From positions 1 to 34,431 of the forward strand of contig JANWXR010000005.1 of the NCBI GenBank assembly GCA_025057205.1: DNA of 34,431 bases, read 5' to 3'. How positions within the stretch are numbered: position 1 is the stretch's first letter; each line of letters opens with the position of its first letter. The notes below the pieces were generated by a model. The model was not told where the DNA came from. It did not search any database and was given only the letters and a program-made list of their open reading frames with translations. Source of the stretch: Anaerolineales bacterium. GTDB taxonomy: Bacteria > Chloroflexota > Anaerolineae > Anaerolineales > UBA6663. Made by a program: the position numbers and the translations under genes. Of this stretch, positions 1 to 6,070 are shown piece after piece.

Positions 1-1266
1 AACCGGCCCGACGAGGAAGCGAAGCGCCAGCAGCACGGTCTCCGGCTGGGGCGGCACGGCCTGACCCGGCTCCGCCGGGATATAGCCGGCGAGGTCGAGC
101 ACCTGCCCGGAGATGAACAGGCCGAGCGAGAGGCCAAGCTTCTGTAAAAAAACAAAGAAGCCGTAGAAGATGCCCTCGCGCCGCCGGCCGGTCTCCAGCT
201 CGTCCAGCTCGATCACGTCCGGCAGCAGGCTCCACGGCACGAGGTAACAGACCGAGACGCCCGCACCGGCCACAATCGCCAGCACGAACAGCAACGGGGT
301 CTGGCCCGGCCGGACGAAGAACAGGCTGAGCAGCACGGCCACGAACACCGTCGCGCCGATGTAGTACACGCGCTGCTTGCCGACCCGCTCGCTGACGCGC
401 GTCCAGACCAGCAGCCAGGCGAAGGCCGAGAACTGAAGCGCGAGCAGGATGAAGCCGAACACGCCCACGTCCACGCCCACCCAGTCGCGCGCATAGATGA
501 ACAGGTTGTTCTGCACAAATTGGATGGTGAGCCACGAGAGCAGATAGACCACCGTCGCCAGGATGAAGGCGCGGTTGCGGAAGGCAATCAGGAGTCCTTC
601 GAGAAAGCTTGGCTCGTTCTCCCTCACCACAGGCAGATACTCCGGCTCTTTGGTCCCGGCAAAGGTGATAAGGAAGCCGGCCACGCTCACCACCGCCCAG
701 ATGAAGATGCTGACGGCGTTGCCGATGAGGGGCTGGCCGGGGAAGGCAGCGACGATCTGGGTATGGAAGAAGGCTGCCAGCACGCCGCCGAGAATCGAGA
801 AGCCGAAGCGAAAGGCATTCAGGCTGGTGCGCTCGTCGTAATCCGGGGTGAGTTCCGCCGTAAGCGCGGTGTACGGCACGCCAACGGTGGTGAGGGCCGT
901 ATCCAGCGCCAGCGCGACGATGAGGTAATACCAGAAGCGGCCTGTATCATCAAGCGGCGGAACCACCCAGTGCAGGAAGAACGCCAGCCCGAACGGGATC
1001 GCGCCGAACAGAAGCCACGGGCGGCGCCGCCCCATCGCGCTCTGCGTTTTGTCCGTCAGCCAGCCGACAATGGGGTCGTTGACGGCGTCCCAGATTTTGA
1101 CGATGAGCAGGATGGTGCCGGCGAGGCCGGGGCGCAGGCCGGCCAAGTTAATCAAAAAGTCCAGCAGGAAAAAGCCGTTGATGGCCGTCATAATCGCCGG
1201 GCCAAGGTCGCCGGCACCAAAGGCCAGCTTGGTGCGGAAGGGAAGTTTGATGGCAGAGATGGTCAT
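1..1266 (-). CDS. GPH-family sugar:cation symporter (MFS_2/MelB-like), 3' end cut by window
   Basis: This reading frame has no stop inside the window, so the ORF track omits it. Translating the minus strand from the ATG at 1266 gives 422 uninterrupted residues (MTISAIKLPFRTKLAFGAGD...). Signatures of the glycoside-pentoside-hexuronide symporter family are visible: KIWDAVNDPIVGWLTDKT near residues 57-74, then GRRRPWLLFGAIP, PYTALTAELTPDYDERTSLN, and late VPWSLLPDVIELDELETGRR. About eleven hydrophobic segments are present. The family moves sugars or glycosides across the inner membrane with Na+ or H+; the substrate cannot be read here. The C-terminus lies left of position 1 (family members are about 450-500 aa). 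The many 'ORFs' on the opposite strand here are shadows. I see nothing damaged. Confidence 0.9.
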   Translation of the reverse strand, partial: MTISAIKLPFRTKLAFGAGDLGPAIMTAINGFFLLDFLINLAGLRPGLAGTILLIVKIWDAVNDPIVGWLTDKTQSAMGRRRPWLLFGAIPFGLAFFLHWVVPPLDDTGRFWYYLIVALALDTALTTVGVPYTALTAELTPDYDERTSLNAFRFGFSILGGVLAAFFHTQIVAAFPGQPLIGNAVSIFIWAVVSVAGFLITFAGTKEPEYLPVVRENEPSFLEGLLIAFRNRAFILATVVYLLSWLTIQFVQNNLFIYARDWVGVDVGVFGFILLALQFSAFAWLLVWTRVSERVGKQRVYYIGATVFVAVLLSLFFVRPGQTPLLFVLAIVAGAGVSVCYLVPWSLLPDVIELDELETGRRREGIFYGFFVFLQKLGLSLGLFISGQVLDLAGYIPAEPGQAVPPQPETVLLALRFLVGPV

Positions 1267-1291
1267 GAGGTTGCGCGGTGCATGGTGCGGT

Positions 1292-1320
1292 GCGTACGGA
1301 ATACGCAATACGGAATACGG
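1292..1320. repeat. Short intergenic repeat (ACGGAATACGCAATACGG), left copy
   Basis: Between the symporter start and the end of the F420 oxidoreductase gene is a simple array built from ATACGGAATACGCAATACGG-like words. A related stretch in inverted orientation lies just upstream of the oxidoreductase start (2337-2395). Such ACG-rich words occur only between genes here and are probably a host intergenic repeat family. Confidence 0.6.
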
Positions 1321-1336
1321 AAAGAAATATGAATTC

Positions 1337-2329
1337 CTACACCTGCAACTCCGCCGCCAGCTTTTGCCAGGCTGCGTCGTCCGCGCCGGGCGTGAAGGGG
1401 CGGTAGAGAGTCACCCGGTCGAGCATGCCGGCGTAGCGCGCCTTGAGCGGTTCGGCAAGTTCCGCCAGCGGCGCGGCGAAGGTTTCGAGCATCTCGTCGC
1501 TGATCAGGGCGGGCATCGAGGTCCAGTCGCCCTGCGCCGCGCGGCTGGAGAGCCGCTCACCGATCTCGCCCCAGCCGTGATGCTCCAGCACCGGGCGGTA
1601 GGAGGGCGTCGAAGCGTAGAACGAAATTTGCTGGCGGGCATACTCGCGCTCGGTTGGGTTGGTGATGACGAAGACGGAGGCAGAGACGGCGATGTGAGCG
1701 TTGCGCCCGGCCCTCGCTCTGCCCTCGGCGATGGCGGGCAGGAGCACATCGCGCAGGTAGGCCGGCGTGTGGAAAGGATGCACGTGAAAGCCGTCGCAGA
1801 CCTCGCCGCACAACCGCGCCAGGCCGGTGTTGACGCCGGCGAGGTAGATGGGGATGTCCGGGTGGGCGATGGGGCCGGGGTTGAAGAACGGCGACATCAG
1901 TGTGAGTTTGAAGTATTCGCCGCGAAAGTTGAGCCGCCCGCCGGTCTGCCAGCACTGCCAGAGGGCGCGGATGGCCTGCACCAGCTCGCGCAGCTTGTTC
2001 ACCGGGGACTCCGGCCAGGCCATGCCAAAGCGGCGCTCGATATGCGCCTTGACCTGTGTGCCCAGCCCGAGGATGAAGCGCCCGCCTGAATGCTGCGCCA
2101 AGTCCCAGGCAGTGTGCGCCAGCGTCATCGGGCTGCGCGCAAAACCGATGGCAACCGCCGTGCCGAGCTTGATACGCTGCGTCTGCCCGGCGGCCACGGC
2201 CAGCGGCAGGAACGGGTCGTGCTGAGTCTCGCTCGTCCAGATGGCATCGAAGCCGACGGCCTCCGCCGCGTGCGTCAGTGGCGCAATCTCACTCAGCCAG
2301 TTGGACATCAAGGCAAGGTCGAGTTTCAT
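1337..2329 (-). CDS. LLM-class F420-dependent oxidoreductase (TIGR03617-like)
   Basis: A 330-residue protein of the bacterial luciferase-like fold. It begins MKLDLALMSNWLSEI and carries family-typical blocks: VGFDAIWTSETQHDPFLPL, IKLGTAVAIGFARSPMTLAHTAWDLAQHSGGRFILGLGTQVKAHIERR split over residues about 48-100, and PIYLAGVNTGLARLCGEVCDGFHVHPF around residues 160-190. Members use reduced coenzyme F420 (some use FMN) to reduce small organic substrates in the cytoplasm; the substrate is unknown. The ORF-track start at 2386 is too long: its first 19 codons come from an intergenic repeat (HRARNTEYAIRD), so I place the start at 2329, where homology-like sequence begins. The gene stands alone between flanking repeats. 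Confidence 0.88.
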   Translation of the reverse strand: MKLDLALMSNWLSEIAPLTHAAEAVGFDAIWTSETQHDPFLPLAVAAGQTQRIKLGTAVAIGFARSPMTLAHTAWDLAQHSGGRFILGLGTQVKAHIERRFGMAWPESPVNKLRELVQAIRALWQCWQTGGRLNFRGEYFKLTLMSPFFNPGPIAHPDIPIYLAGVNTGLARLCGEVCDGFHVHPFHTPAYLRDVLLPAIAEGRARAGRNAHIAVSASVFVITNPTEREYARQQISFYASTPSYRPVLEHHGWGEIGERLSSRAAQGDWTSMPALISDEMLETFAAPLAELAEPLKARYAGMLDRVTLYRPFTPGADDAAWQKLAAELQV

Positions 2330-2336
2330 CGTTCTG

Positions 2337-2395
2337 TCTCGTATTGCGTATTCGGTATTCCGTGCGCGATGCGTGCGTGTACGCAATACGTGACG
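2337..2395. repeat. Short intergenic repeat, right copy, inverted relative to 1292-1320
   Basis: Contains GTATTGCGTATTCGGTATTCCGT, largely the reverse complement of the words at 1292-1320, followed by TACGCAATACGTGACG. The two copies bracket the oxidoreductase gene. There is no gene inside; the repeat falsely extends the ORF-track call for the neighbouring CDS. Confidence 0.6.
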
Positions 2396-2419
2396 TGCAA
2401 CATGGATCAGTCTGCCTTC

Positions 2420-3835
2420 TCAGCGCGCTTCCCAGGCGGCCAGGTCGTCGAAGGTAACGCGCAGGCCGGCGGTGCCGATGGAGCGCGCGTACACGCCCAA
2501 TCGGCCGGCAGCCACCGTTGCATCCGCCAGCGTCAGAATGGATTGACCGTTGATGAAGAACTCGAAGCGCTCGCCGACGGCGCGCACCGCCAGAACGTTT
2601 TCCGAGCCTGGGCCTGTGCGCACATTGGCATTGAGTGGGACCTCCTGCAAGAAACGATAGCGACCGTTCTGCAATACCTGCGCCCGCGCGCGCCCGTTGC
2701 ACGTCACTCCGAACAGGTAGAAGTTGTCTTCGTCCTGCGAGCGTACCTGTAGGCCGTAATGGTCATCTGGGCCGCATTGGGCTATGCGCGCCGTTGCCCG
2801 GTAGTAGAAGTCCCGCGCCTCTGCTTCGCGTGCATAGCTGTAGCCGAGCACCGCGCGCTGCAGGGCCAGCGTTAGCGCGCCGTCGCCGATTTCACTGAAG
2901 ATGGGCGATAGTCGGCGGATGACCCAGCTGTAACGCGGCGGGTCGAAGGTCTCGGCAAAGAAGAGCGCGCCGGCCCCGGCAGGCGGGGTGAGCGCGGGCA
3001 GAGTCGGTGTGGCGGTGGGCGTGGCGCTTGGCGTGGCAGTGGGGCGCGGCGTGGGCGTCCGAGTTGGAGTTGGCGAGGCAGTCGCCGTCGCGGTTGGTCG
3101 GGGTGTGGATGTGAACGTCGGCGTAGGGGTTGGCGGCACGGCGGTAGGGGTGGAAGTTGTTGATGTGGCCGTGGCGGTCGGCAGCAGCGGTGTAGCGGAG
3201 GCGGTGGGCGACTCGGTAGGAGCGAGCGGCGCGGTGGAGGTGACGGTGGTGGAGGGCGGCGTGGGCGAAGCGTTTGGGGCGGTGACCGTGGCGCTCGGCA
3301 CGGCAGCGGTCTCCGTTGCGGTTAGCGTGGCGGTGTCCGTGAGCGCCAGAGCGGGCGTCGTCGCCAGCGCGGCCAGCGCCTGCGTGGGAATTAGCGCGGT
3401 GCGGTTGCCAAACCAGTTGAAGTATGCCCACAGGCCGCCGCCGAGCAGCGTCAGCGCAAGCAGGCCGTAGACCAGCGCAGCCAGCAGACGATAGCGCGTC
3501 CTGACCGGGATGCTGTACAGCCGGCGCGAATATGGGCCACGGCGCAGGTAAGCGTAGTCGCGTGCCGGCACCACCGGCTGCGGCCGGCTGAGGTTGCCGG
3601 TCAGTCGTGCGCCGCTGCTGGTGCGAGCCGCGGGCGGGCGGCGCACCGTCACATGCGGCAGTATCCCGGCAATGATTTCCGGCGTCAGGCCGGCGACGTT
3701 GTTAAGGTCGCTCAGCCCGCGAAACGGCCGCGCCGCGATGATGCTTTCCGCCAGCGCCCGGTCCACGCCGGGCAGCTCATCCAGTTCTTCGGGCGAAGCC
3801 GAATTGAGGTCGAGCAGAGAAGGGTCAGTCGCCAA
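2420..3835 (-). CDS. HhH-domain, single-TM, Thr/Pro-linker, LamG-like surface protein
   Basis: A 471-residue protein with four regions. Residues about 5-65 form a ComEA/PSII-type helix-hairpin-helix domain (LDLNSASPEELDELPGVD, then GLSDLNNVAGLTPEIIAGILP). A basic segment precedes one transmembrane helix at about 118-142 (LLAALVYGLLALTLLGGGLWAYF). Residues about 150-280 are a Thr/Pro/Ser linker of the kind common in Chloroflexota. The last 185 residues look like a concanavalin-type beta-sandwich (LFFAETFDPPRYSWVI..., RSQDEDNFYLFGVTCNG..., ending RVTFDDLAAWEAR). The HhH domain would be cytoplasmic and the lectin-like domain outside. Function is unknown; the HhH end could touch DNA or protein and the outer domain could bind polysaccharide, but both are guesses. 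A consensus -10 box lies upstream. Confidence 0.85.
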   Translation of the reverse strand: MATDPSLLDLNSASPEELDELPGVDRALAESIIAARPFRGLSDLNNVAGLTPEIIAGILPHVTVRRPPAARTSSGARLTGNLSRPQPVVPARDYAYLRRGPYSRRLYSIPVRTRYRLLAALVYGLLALTLLGGGLWAYFNWFGNRTALIPTQALAALATTPALALTDTATLTATETAAVPSATVTAPNASPTPPSTTVTSTAPLAPTESPTASATPLLPTATATSTTSTPTAVPPTPTPTFTSTPRPTATATASPTPTRTPTPRPTATPSATPTATPTLPALTPPAGAGALFFAETFDPPRYSWVIRRLSPIFSEIGDGALTLALQRAVLGYSYAREAEARDFYYRATARIAQCGPDDHYGLQVRSQDEDNFYLFGVTCNGRARAQVLQNGRYRFLQEVPLNANVRTGPGSENVLAVRAVGERFEFFINGQSILTLADATVAAGRLGVYARSIGTAGLRVTFDDLAAWEAR

Positions 3836-3891
3836 GGGTCGTTCGGCCTGCGGCGCCCTAACTTTGCCGAACCGGCGCCGAGACGCGGGCC

Positions 3892-3897
3892 ATTATA
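3892..3897 (-). promoter_or_regulatory. Candidate -10 box (TATAAT) for the HhH surface protein
   Basis: On the minus strand, TTGTATAATGG lies about 57 bp upstream of the ATG at 3835. The -10 hexamer is perfect, but no clear -35 lies 16-18 bp upstream (GTAGCT-like). It is plausible as a host sigma70-type promoter. Confidence 0.4.
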
Positions 3898-4040
3898 CAA
3901 CTCCGGTTTGCAGGAGCTACTACATCCCGGCCTTAGCGTAAGCGATATAAAGCCTACCAGCCCAGCGGCTTCGGCGAAACGCGGCGTACGTTCAGCCGTT
4001 GCGCTGCGCGGTAAGGCACTTTCCAGCGAGGACGTTCGGT

Positions 4041-4172
4041 TTAGTGCCGGTGGACGACTCCGCTGTTAGCGGAGTCCCGGTCATCGGGCCTCGGCGTGAT
4101 AAACCCAATGAGGCTGATGGCGATGAACAACAGGATGAGGCCCCCAATCACGAGGCCGACTCCGATCAGCAT
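4041..4172 (-). CDS. 43-aa single-TM membrane protein (not in ORF track)
   Basis: Reading the minus strand from the ATG at 4172 gives MLIGVGLVIGGLILLFIAIS... and a short polar tail ending VVHRH, then TAA. The first 25 residues form one hydrophobic helix. A perfect Shine-Dalgarno GGAGGAG (4178-4184) sits five bases ahead of this ATG. An earlier ATG touching the SD is badly spaced, so I chose the second. The 3' end of the gene contains a 9-bp perfect hairpin (GACTCCGCT/AGCGGAGTC, 4056-4076). The ORF-track line 4081-4278 covers this place in another frame and is a shadow. Function is unknown; it is a host gene just outside the element. Confidence 0.65.
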   Translation of the reverse strand: MLIGVGLVIGGLILLFIAISLIGFITPRPDDRDSANSGVVHRH

Positions 4173-4312
4173 GGCATCTCCTCCATGAGCCTTGTTGCGG
4201 TTCAAAGCAGACTAAGTATCGCAGATTTCGGGAAGTGGCGCATCCTTTTTTTGTCCTAAGGGAAGGGCTCTGTTTCAAAGGCGCACTTGTTCTGAAGATA
4301 AGCGAAGTGTGA

Positions 4313-4318
4313 TATGAT
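4313..4318 (+). promoter_or_regulatory. Likely original tRNA-Gly promoter (-10 TATGAT)
   Basis: TATGAT lies 22 bp before the 5' end of the split tRNA-Gly copy at 4341. Upstream TTGT/TTCTGA sequences offer only a weak -35. This is the place where the tRNA promoter should have been before integration; it now drives only a 5' half-tRNA followed by element DNA. Confidence 0.4.
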
Positions 4319-4339
4319 GTGGGCGCAAAAGTCGGAGAG

Positions 4340-4379
4340 CGCGGGTGTCGCCAAGTGGTAAGGCGTCAGCCTTCCAAGC
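4340..4379 (+). repeat. attL: 5' half of tRNA-Gly, 40-bp direct repeat
   Basis: The sequence starting GCGGGTGTCGCCAAGTGGTA and running to CCTTCCAAGC is identical to the first 39 bases of the intact tRNA-Gly at 26079, plus one matching base upstream. After it the sequence turns into element DNA (CGCACCATGC), so this copy lacks the 3' half and cannot make a tRNA. Confidence 0.92.
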
Positions 4380-4428
4380 CGCACCATGCTGATACCCCTA
4401 TATGTGGCCTGACCGTAGTCAGAATTGA

Positions 4429-4453
4429 AGCCCCCCAGCAACGCTGGGGGGCT
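4429..4453 (+). terminator. Strong hairpin, 11-bp perfect stem (repeat copy 1)
   Basis: AGCCCCCCAGC, loop AAC, GCTGGGGGGCT, followed by GTTCTTT. The stem is perfect and very GC rich; the trailing T run is short and interrupted. It lies about 50 bp downstream of the half-tRNA and could stop transcription entering from the old tRNA promoter. Confidence 0.55.
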
Positions 4454-4564
4454 GTTCTTTGGATGGGGCGTCAGCCGAAGTGTCGTCTTGTACGACACTT
4501 ACGACACTACGACACTCGACACTTCCAGTACCCCTATATGTTGCCTGACCGTAGTCAGAATTGC

Positions 4565-4588
4565 AGCCCCCCGGCAACGCTGGGGGCT
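4565..4588 (+). terminator. Hairpin (repeat copy 2), slightly imperfect
   Basis: AGCCCCCCGGC, AAC, GCTGGGGGCT followed by GTGCTTT. It has the same position within the second tandem copy as the hairpin at 4429, with the stem slightly shifted by base changes on both arms. It is a second possible terminator before the surface operon. Confidence 0.45.
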
Positions 4589-4722
4589 GTGCTTTGTGGG
4601 GCGTCAGCCGAAGTGTCGTCTTGTACGACACTTACGACACTACGACACTCGACACTTCCGGTCTTAGTTAGAAATTCGTAACTCCCTATCTTTTGACCAT
4701 CCTTGGGTATAGAGTGAGCCAC

Positions 4723-5265
4723 ATGAGACGGCTCACCGCGGCTCTGGCCGTGTTGCTCGTGGTGGTGCTCGCGCTGGCGTGGCCTGCGCTGCCACGTGTT
4801 GGCGCGCAGACCGATACAGAGACTCCTACGCCGATAGAGACGCCGACAGAGACTCCTACGGATACTCCCACGGCGACCGCTACAGCGACGGAGGCACCCA
4901 CGGCCACTCCCACAGCCACCAGCACGCCGACCGAGACACCGACGCCGACCGAGACGCCGACGGGCACTCTGGCGCCGACGGACACGCCCACGGCGACACC
5001 TACAGCGACCAGCACGCTCACTGGCACGCCAACGGTCACTACTACGCCAACGGCTACGCCTACAGCCACCAACACGCCCACCGCCGGCATCCTTTGGTCG
5101 CCACCATCTCCGGACGATCCACTGGCGGGCGCTATGCAGTACGTTGGCATTTTGCAGGCGCCTACGTTGGCGGTGATGGTGGTGGTTATCAGCCTGCTCA
5201 TCGCGCTCGGTGTGCTGGCCTACGTAGGCAGTAGAGCCACCGATGTTCTGGATCGTCGCTTCTGA
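4723..5265 (+). CDS. Secreted Thr/Pro-repeat stalk protein with C-terminal TM anchor
   Basis: A 180-residue protein. Residues 1-28 are a signal peptide ([20 protein letters not shown]..., cleavage likely after RVGA). Residues about 30-125 are almost wholly Thr/Pro with Ala/Glu ([11 protein letters not shown] and the like), an extended, heavily O-glycosylatable stalk. A short IleLeuTrp-containing segment precedes a transmembrane helix at about 146-168 ([20 protein letters not shown]) and a basic tail. I start at 4723 rather than the track's TTG at 4693 because this gives a clean signal peptide. It is the first gene of the element's plus-strand operon; the next gene begins 10 bp later. It resembles a surface stalk or spacer; no enzymatic domain is present. 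Confidence 0.75.
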   Translation: MRRLTAALAVLLVVVLALAWPALPRVGAQTDTETPTPIETPTETPTDTPTATATATEAPTATPTATSTPTETPTPTETPTGTLAPTDTPTATPTATSTLTGTPTVTTTPTATPTATNTPTAGILWSPPSPDDPLAGAMQYVGILQAPTLAVMVVVISLLIALGVLAYVGSRATDVLDRRF

Positions 5266-5275
5266 GGAGAACCAT

Positions 5276-5473
5276 ATGCCTCCGCCACCCCCGTGCCCTA
5301 ACTGTGACATCCTGATCCCGCTCGGTGATGACCAGTATGCCTTGGTCGTGGCCTATGCCAGCATGGCTGATGTGGTGATTGTGTGCCTGCTGGTAGGCGT
5401 GTGCCTACTGTTGGCGGCTCAGCTGGGCTATGCCGTGTTCATGGATGCGTTCTCTCGGCGCTACGAGCTATGA
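5276..5473 (+). CDS. 65-aa membrane protein, surface operon
   Basis: MPPPPPCPNCDILIPLGDDQ starts at the ATG at 5276 behind GAGGAG. A CPNC pair sits near the N-terminus and one long hydrophobic helix covers residues about 30-53 (DVVIVCLLVGVCLLLAAQLG), with a short charged tail. The stop overlaps the next start (CTATGA), indicating translational coupling. No family is recognised. The Cys pair followed by a TM segment is its only distinctive feature. Confidence 0.7.
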   Translation: MPPPPPCPNCDILIPLGDDQYALVVAYASMADVVIVCLLVGVCLLLAAQLGYAVFMDAFSRRYEL

Positions 5474-5595
5474 GCATCCTGCCTGAATTCGCCGCGTTCT
5501 TCGCGTGGGCTTGTTTCTTGGCGCTTGTCGGGCCTCTGTTCCTGCTCTTAGCGTGGGCGTTCTCGCGCCTGCTGTCCGACTGGAGGCTGCGATGA
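5470..5595 (+). CDS. 41-aa single-TM protein, surface operon
   Basis: The protein MSILPEFAAFFAWACFLALV... has a single hydrophobic helix (residues about 8-32) and a basic C-terminus (SDWRLR). It starts in an ATGA overlap with the upstream gene and ends in an ATGA overlap with the downstream one, which is strong evidence that it is translated. It is too short for the ORF track as its own entry. No family is recognised; it could be a minor subunit of the same membrane assembly as its neighbours. Confidence 0.65.
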   Translation: MSILPEFAAFFAWACFLALVGPLFLLLAWAFSRLLSDWRLR

Positions 5596-5747
5596 GCTTC
5601 GAGTGGCTACAGCGTTTCTTCCTGGCTGTGTTTGCAGACGCAGTGATGAACGTGCTGTATCTGGCGCTTGCCGTGCAGATCATCTTCTCCGGTCTGATGG
5701 CGCTATTCGCGATAGCGCGTACTTTGCAGCGCCGGAGGTACCCATGA
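5592..5747 (+). CDS. 51-aa single-TM protein, surface operon
   Basis: MSFEWLQRFFLAVFADAVMN... has an amphipathic N-terminus, a hydrophobic helix at about residues 22-43 and a strongly basic end (RTLQRRRYP). The ATG overlaps the stop of the preceding gene by four bases, and its own stop overlaps the ATG at 5744. Length, one helix and a positive C-terminus are shared with filament or coat subunits but also with many holin-like or assembly proteins. No family assignment. Confidence 0.65.
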   Translation: MSFEWLQRFFLAVFADAVMNVLYLALAVQIIFSGLMALFAIARTLQRRRYP

Positions 5748-5854
5748 TGGGAGTTGGCGGGCCGTGGCCCTGGCGCGGTCTGCTTTTACTCTACCTTTCC
5801 GTATCCACCATTCACTACGCACCGGGAGGTGCAACATGGGTTCGCTCGACCTGA
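5744..5854 (+). CDS. 36-aa possible small membrane peptide
   Basis: An ATGATG start, well spaced behind GGAGGT (5735-5740), overlaps the previous stop. The peptide MMGVGGPWPWRGLLLLYLSV... has a short hydrophobic stretch and ends 19 bases inside the next gene. The coupling and SD favour translation; the short length and overlap with the next gene's SD leave room for doubt. Confidence 0.42.
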   Translation: MMGVGGPWPWRGLLLLYLSVSTIHYAPGGATWVRST

Positions 5855-6009
5855 CTTCGTTTCTGAGCGCCGTGTGGACATCCACGAACCAGTGGATCAC
5901 CACGTTCGGCCCGATCCAGGCGCTCGGCGTCGGCCTCACGTTTGCCGTCTCGATCCTGGGTTTTATCGGCGCTGCGCTGGCGGGCGCACTGCGCATGCGC
6001 GGCCGCTAG
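5836..6009 (+). CDS. 57-aa signal-less filament/coat-subunit-like membrane protein
   Basis: MGSLDLTSFLSAVWTSTNQW starts at 5836 behind a perfect SD (GGGAGGT). The layout is an about 25-residue polar/amphipathic N-terminus, one glycine/alanine-rich transmembrane helix (about 28-51, GVGLTFAVSILGFIGAALAG) and a basic tail RMRGR, with no cleavable signal. That is the plan of Pf3/PH75-type filamentous phage major coat proteins and, more loosely, of VirB2-like pilins; the likeness is in architecture, not identity. A perfect 13-bp hairpin follows directly, as after highly expressed coat genes. The function is inference only. Confidence 0.7.
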   Translation: MGSLDLTSFLSAVWTSTNQWITTFGPIQALGVGLTFAVSILGFIGAALAGALRMRGR

Positions 6010-6028
6010 GCCCACCCTCGCCTAACTA

Positions 6029-6061
6029 CTTCTGCCCGCTGGCCAGGGCAGCGGGCAGAAG
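6029..6061 (+). terminator. Perfect 13-bp hairpin after the coat-like gene
   Basis: CTTCTGCCCGCTG, 7-nt loop GCCAGGG, CAGCGGGCAGAAG. It is the only intercistronic gap in this part of the operon. The 3' arm includes the AGAAG that could serve as SD for the next gene at 6071. No T tract follows, so it may act as an mRNA 3'-end stabiliser, attenuator or translational shield rather than a full terminator. Confidence 0.6.
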
Positions 6062-6070
6062 AGATGACGC

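Larger units (their letters stand above)
4393..4659 (+). repeat. Two tandem copies of a 133-136-bp repeat (hairpin plus ACGACACT iterons)
   Basis: Copy 1 spans 4393-4528 and copy 2 spans 4529-4659. Each has the same order: TACCCCTATATGT, CCTGACCGTAGTCAGAATTG, a GC-rich hairpin, GGGGCGTCAGCCG, then an identical 47-bp block (4478-4524 and 4611-4657). That block contains the inverted repeat AAGTGTCGT-CTTGT-ACGACACTT followed by ACGACACT, ACGACACT and CGACACTT. A related block lies inverted at 24632-24674. The element's left 340 bp hold no gene. Possible roles are recombinase arm sites, an iteron origin or a partition site. Confidence 0.85.

Noticed and set aside
520-2089. Long plus-strand ORFs opposite the symporter and oxidoreductase genes
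   Set aside because: They are antisense to well-supported genes, with low-complexity Arg/Gly/Glu composition and no domain pattern.
4393-4659. CRISPR-like array
   Set aside because: Only two copies of a 133-136-bp unit without unique spacers, and no cas genes. It is a tandem duplication containing iterons.
4686-5310. Minus-strand Val/Gly ORFs opposite the stalk gene
   Set aside because: Mirror image of Thr/Pro codon repeats; the plus strand has signal peptide, TM helix and operon context.
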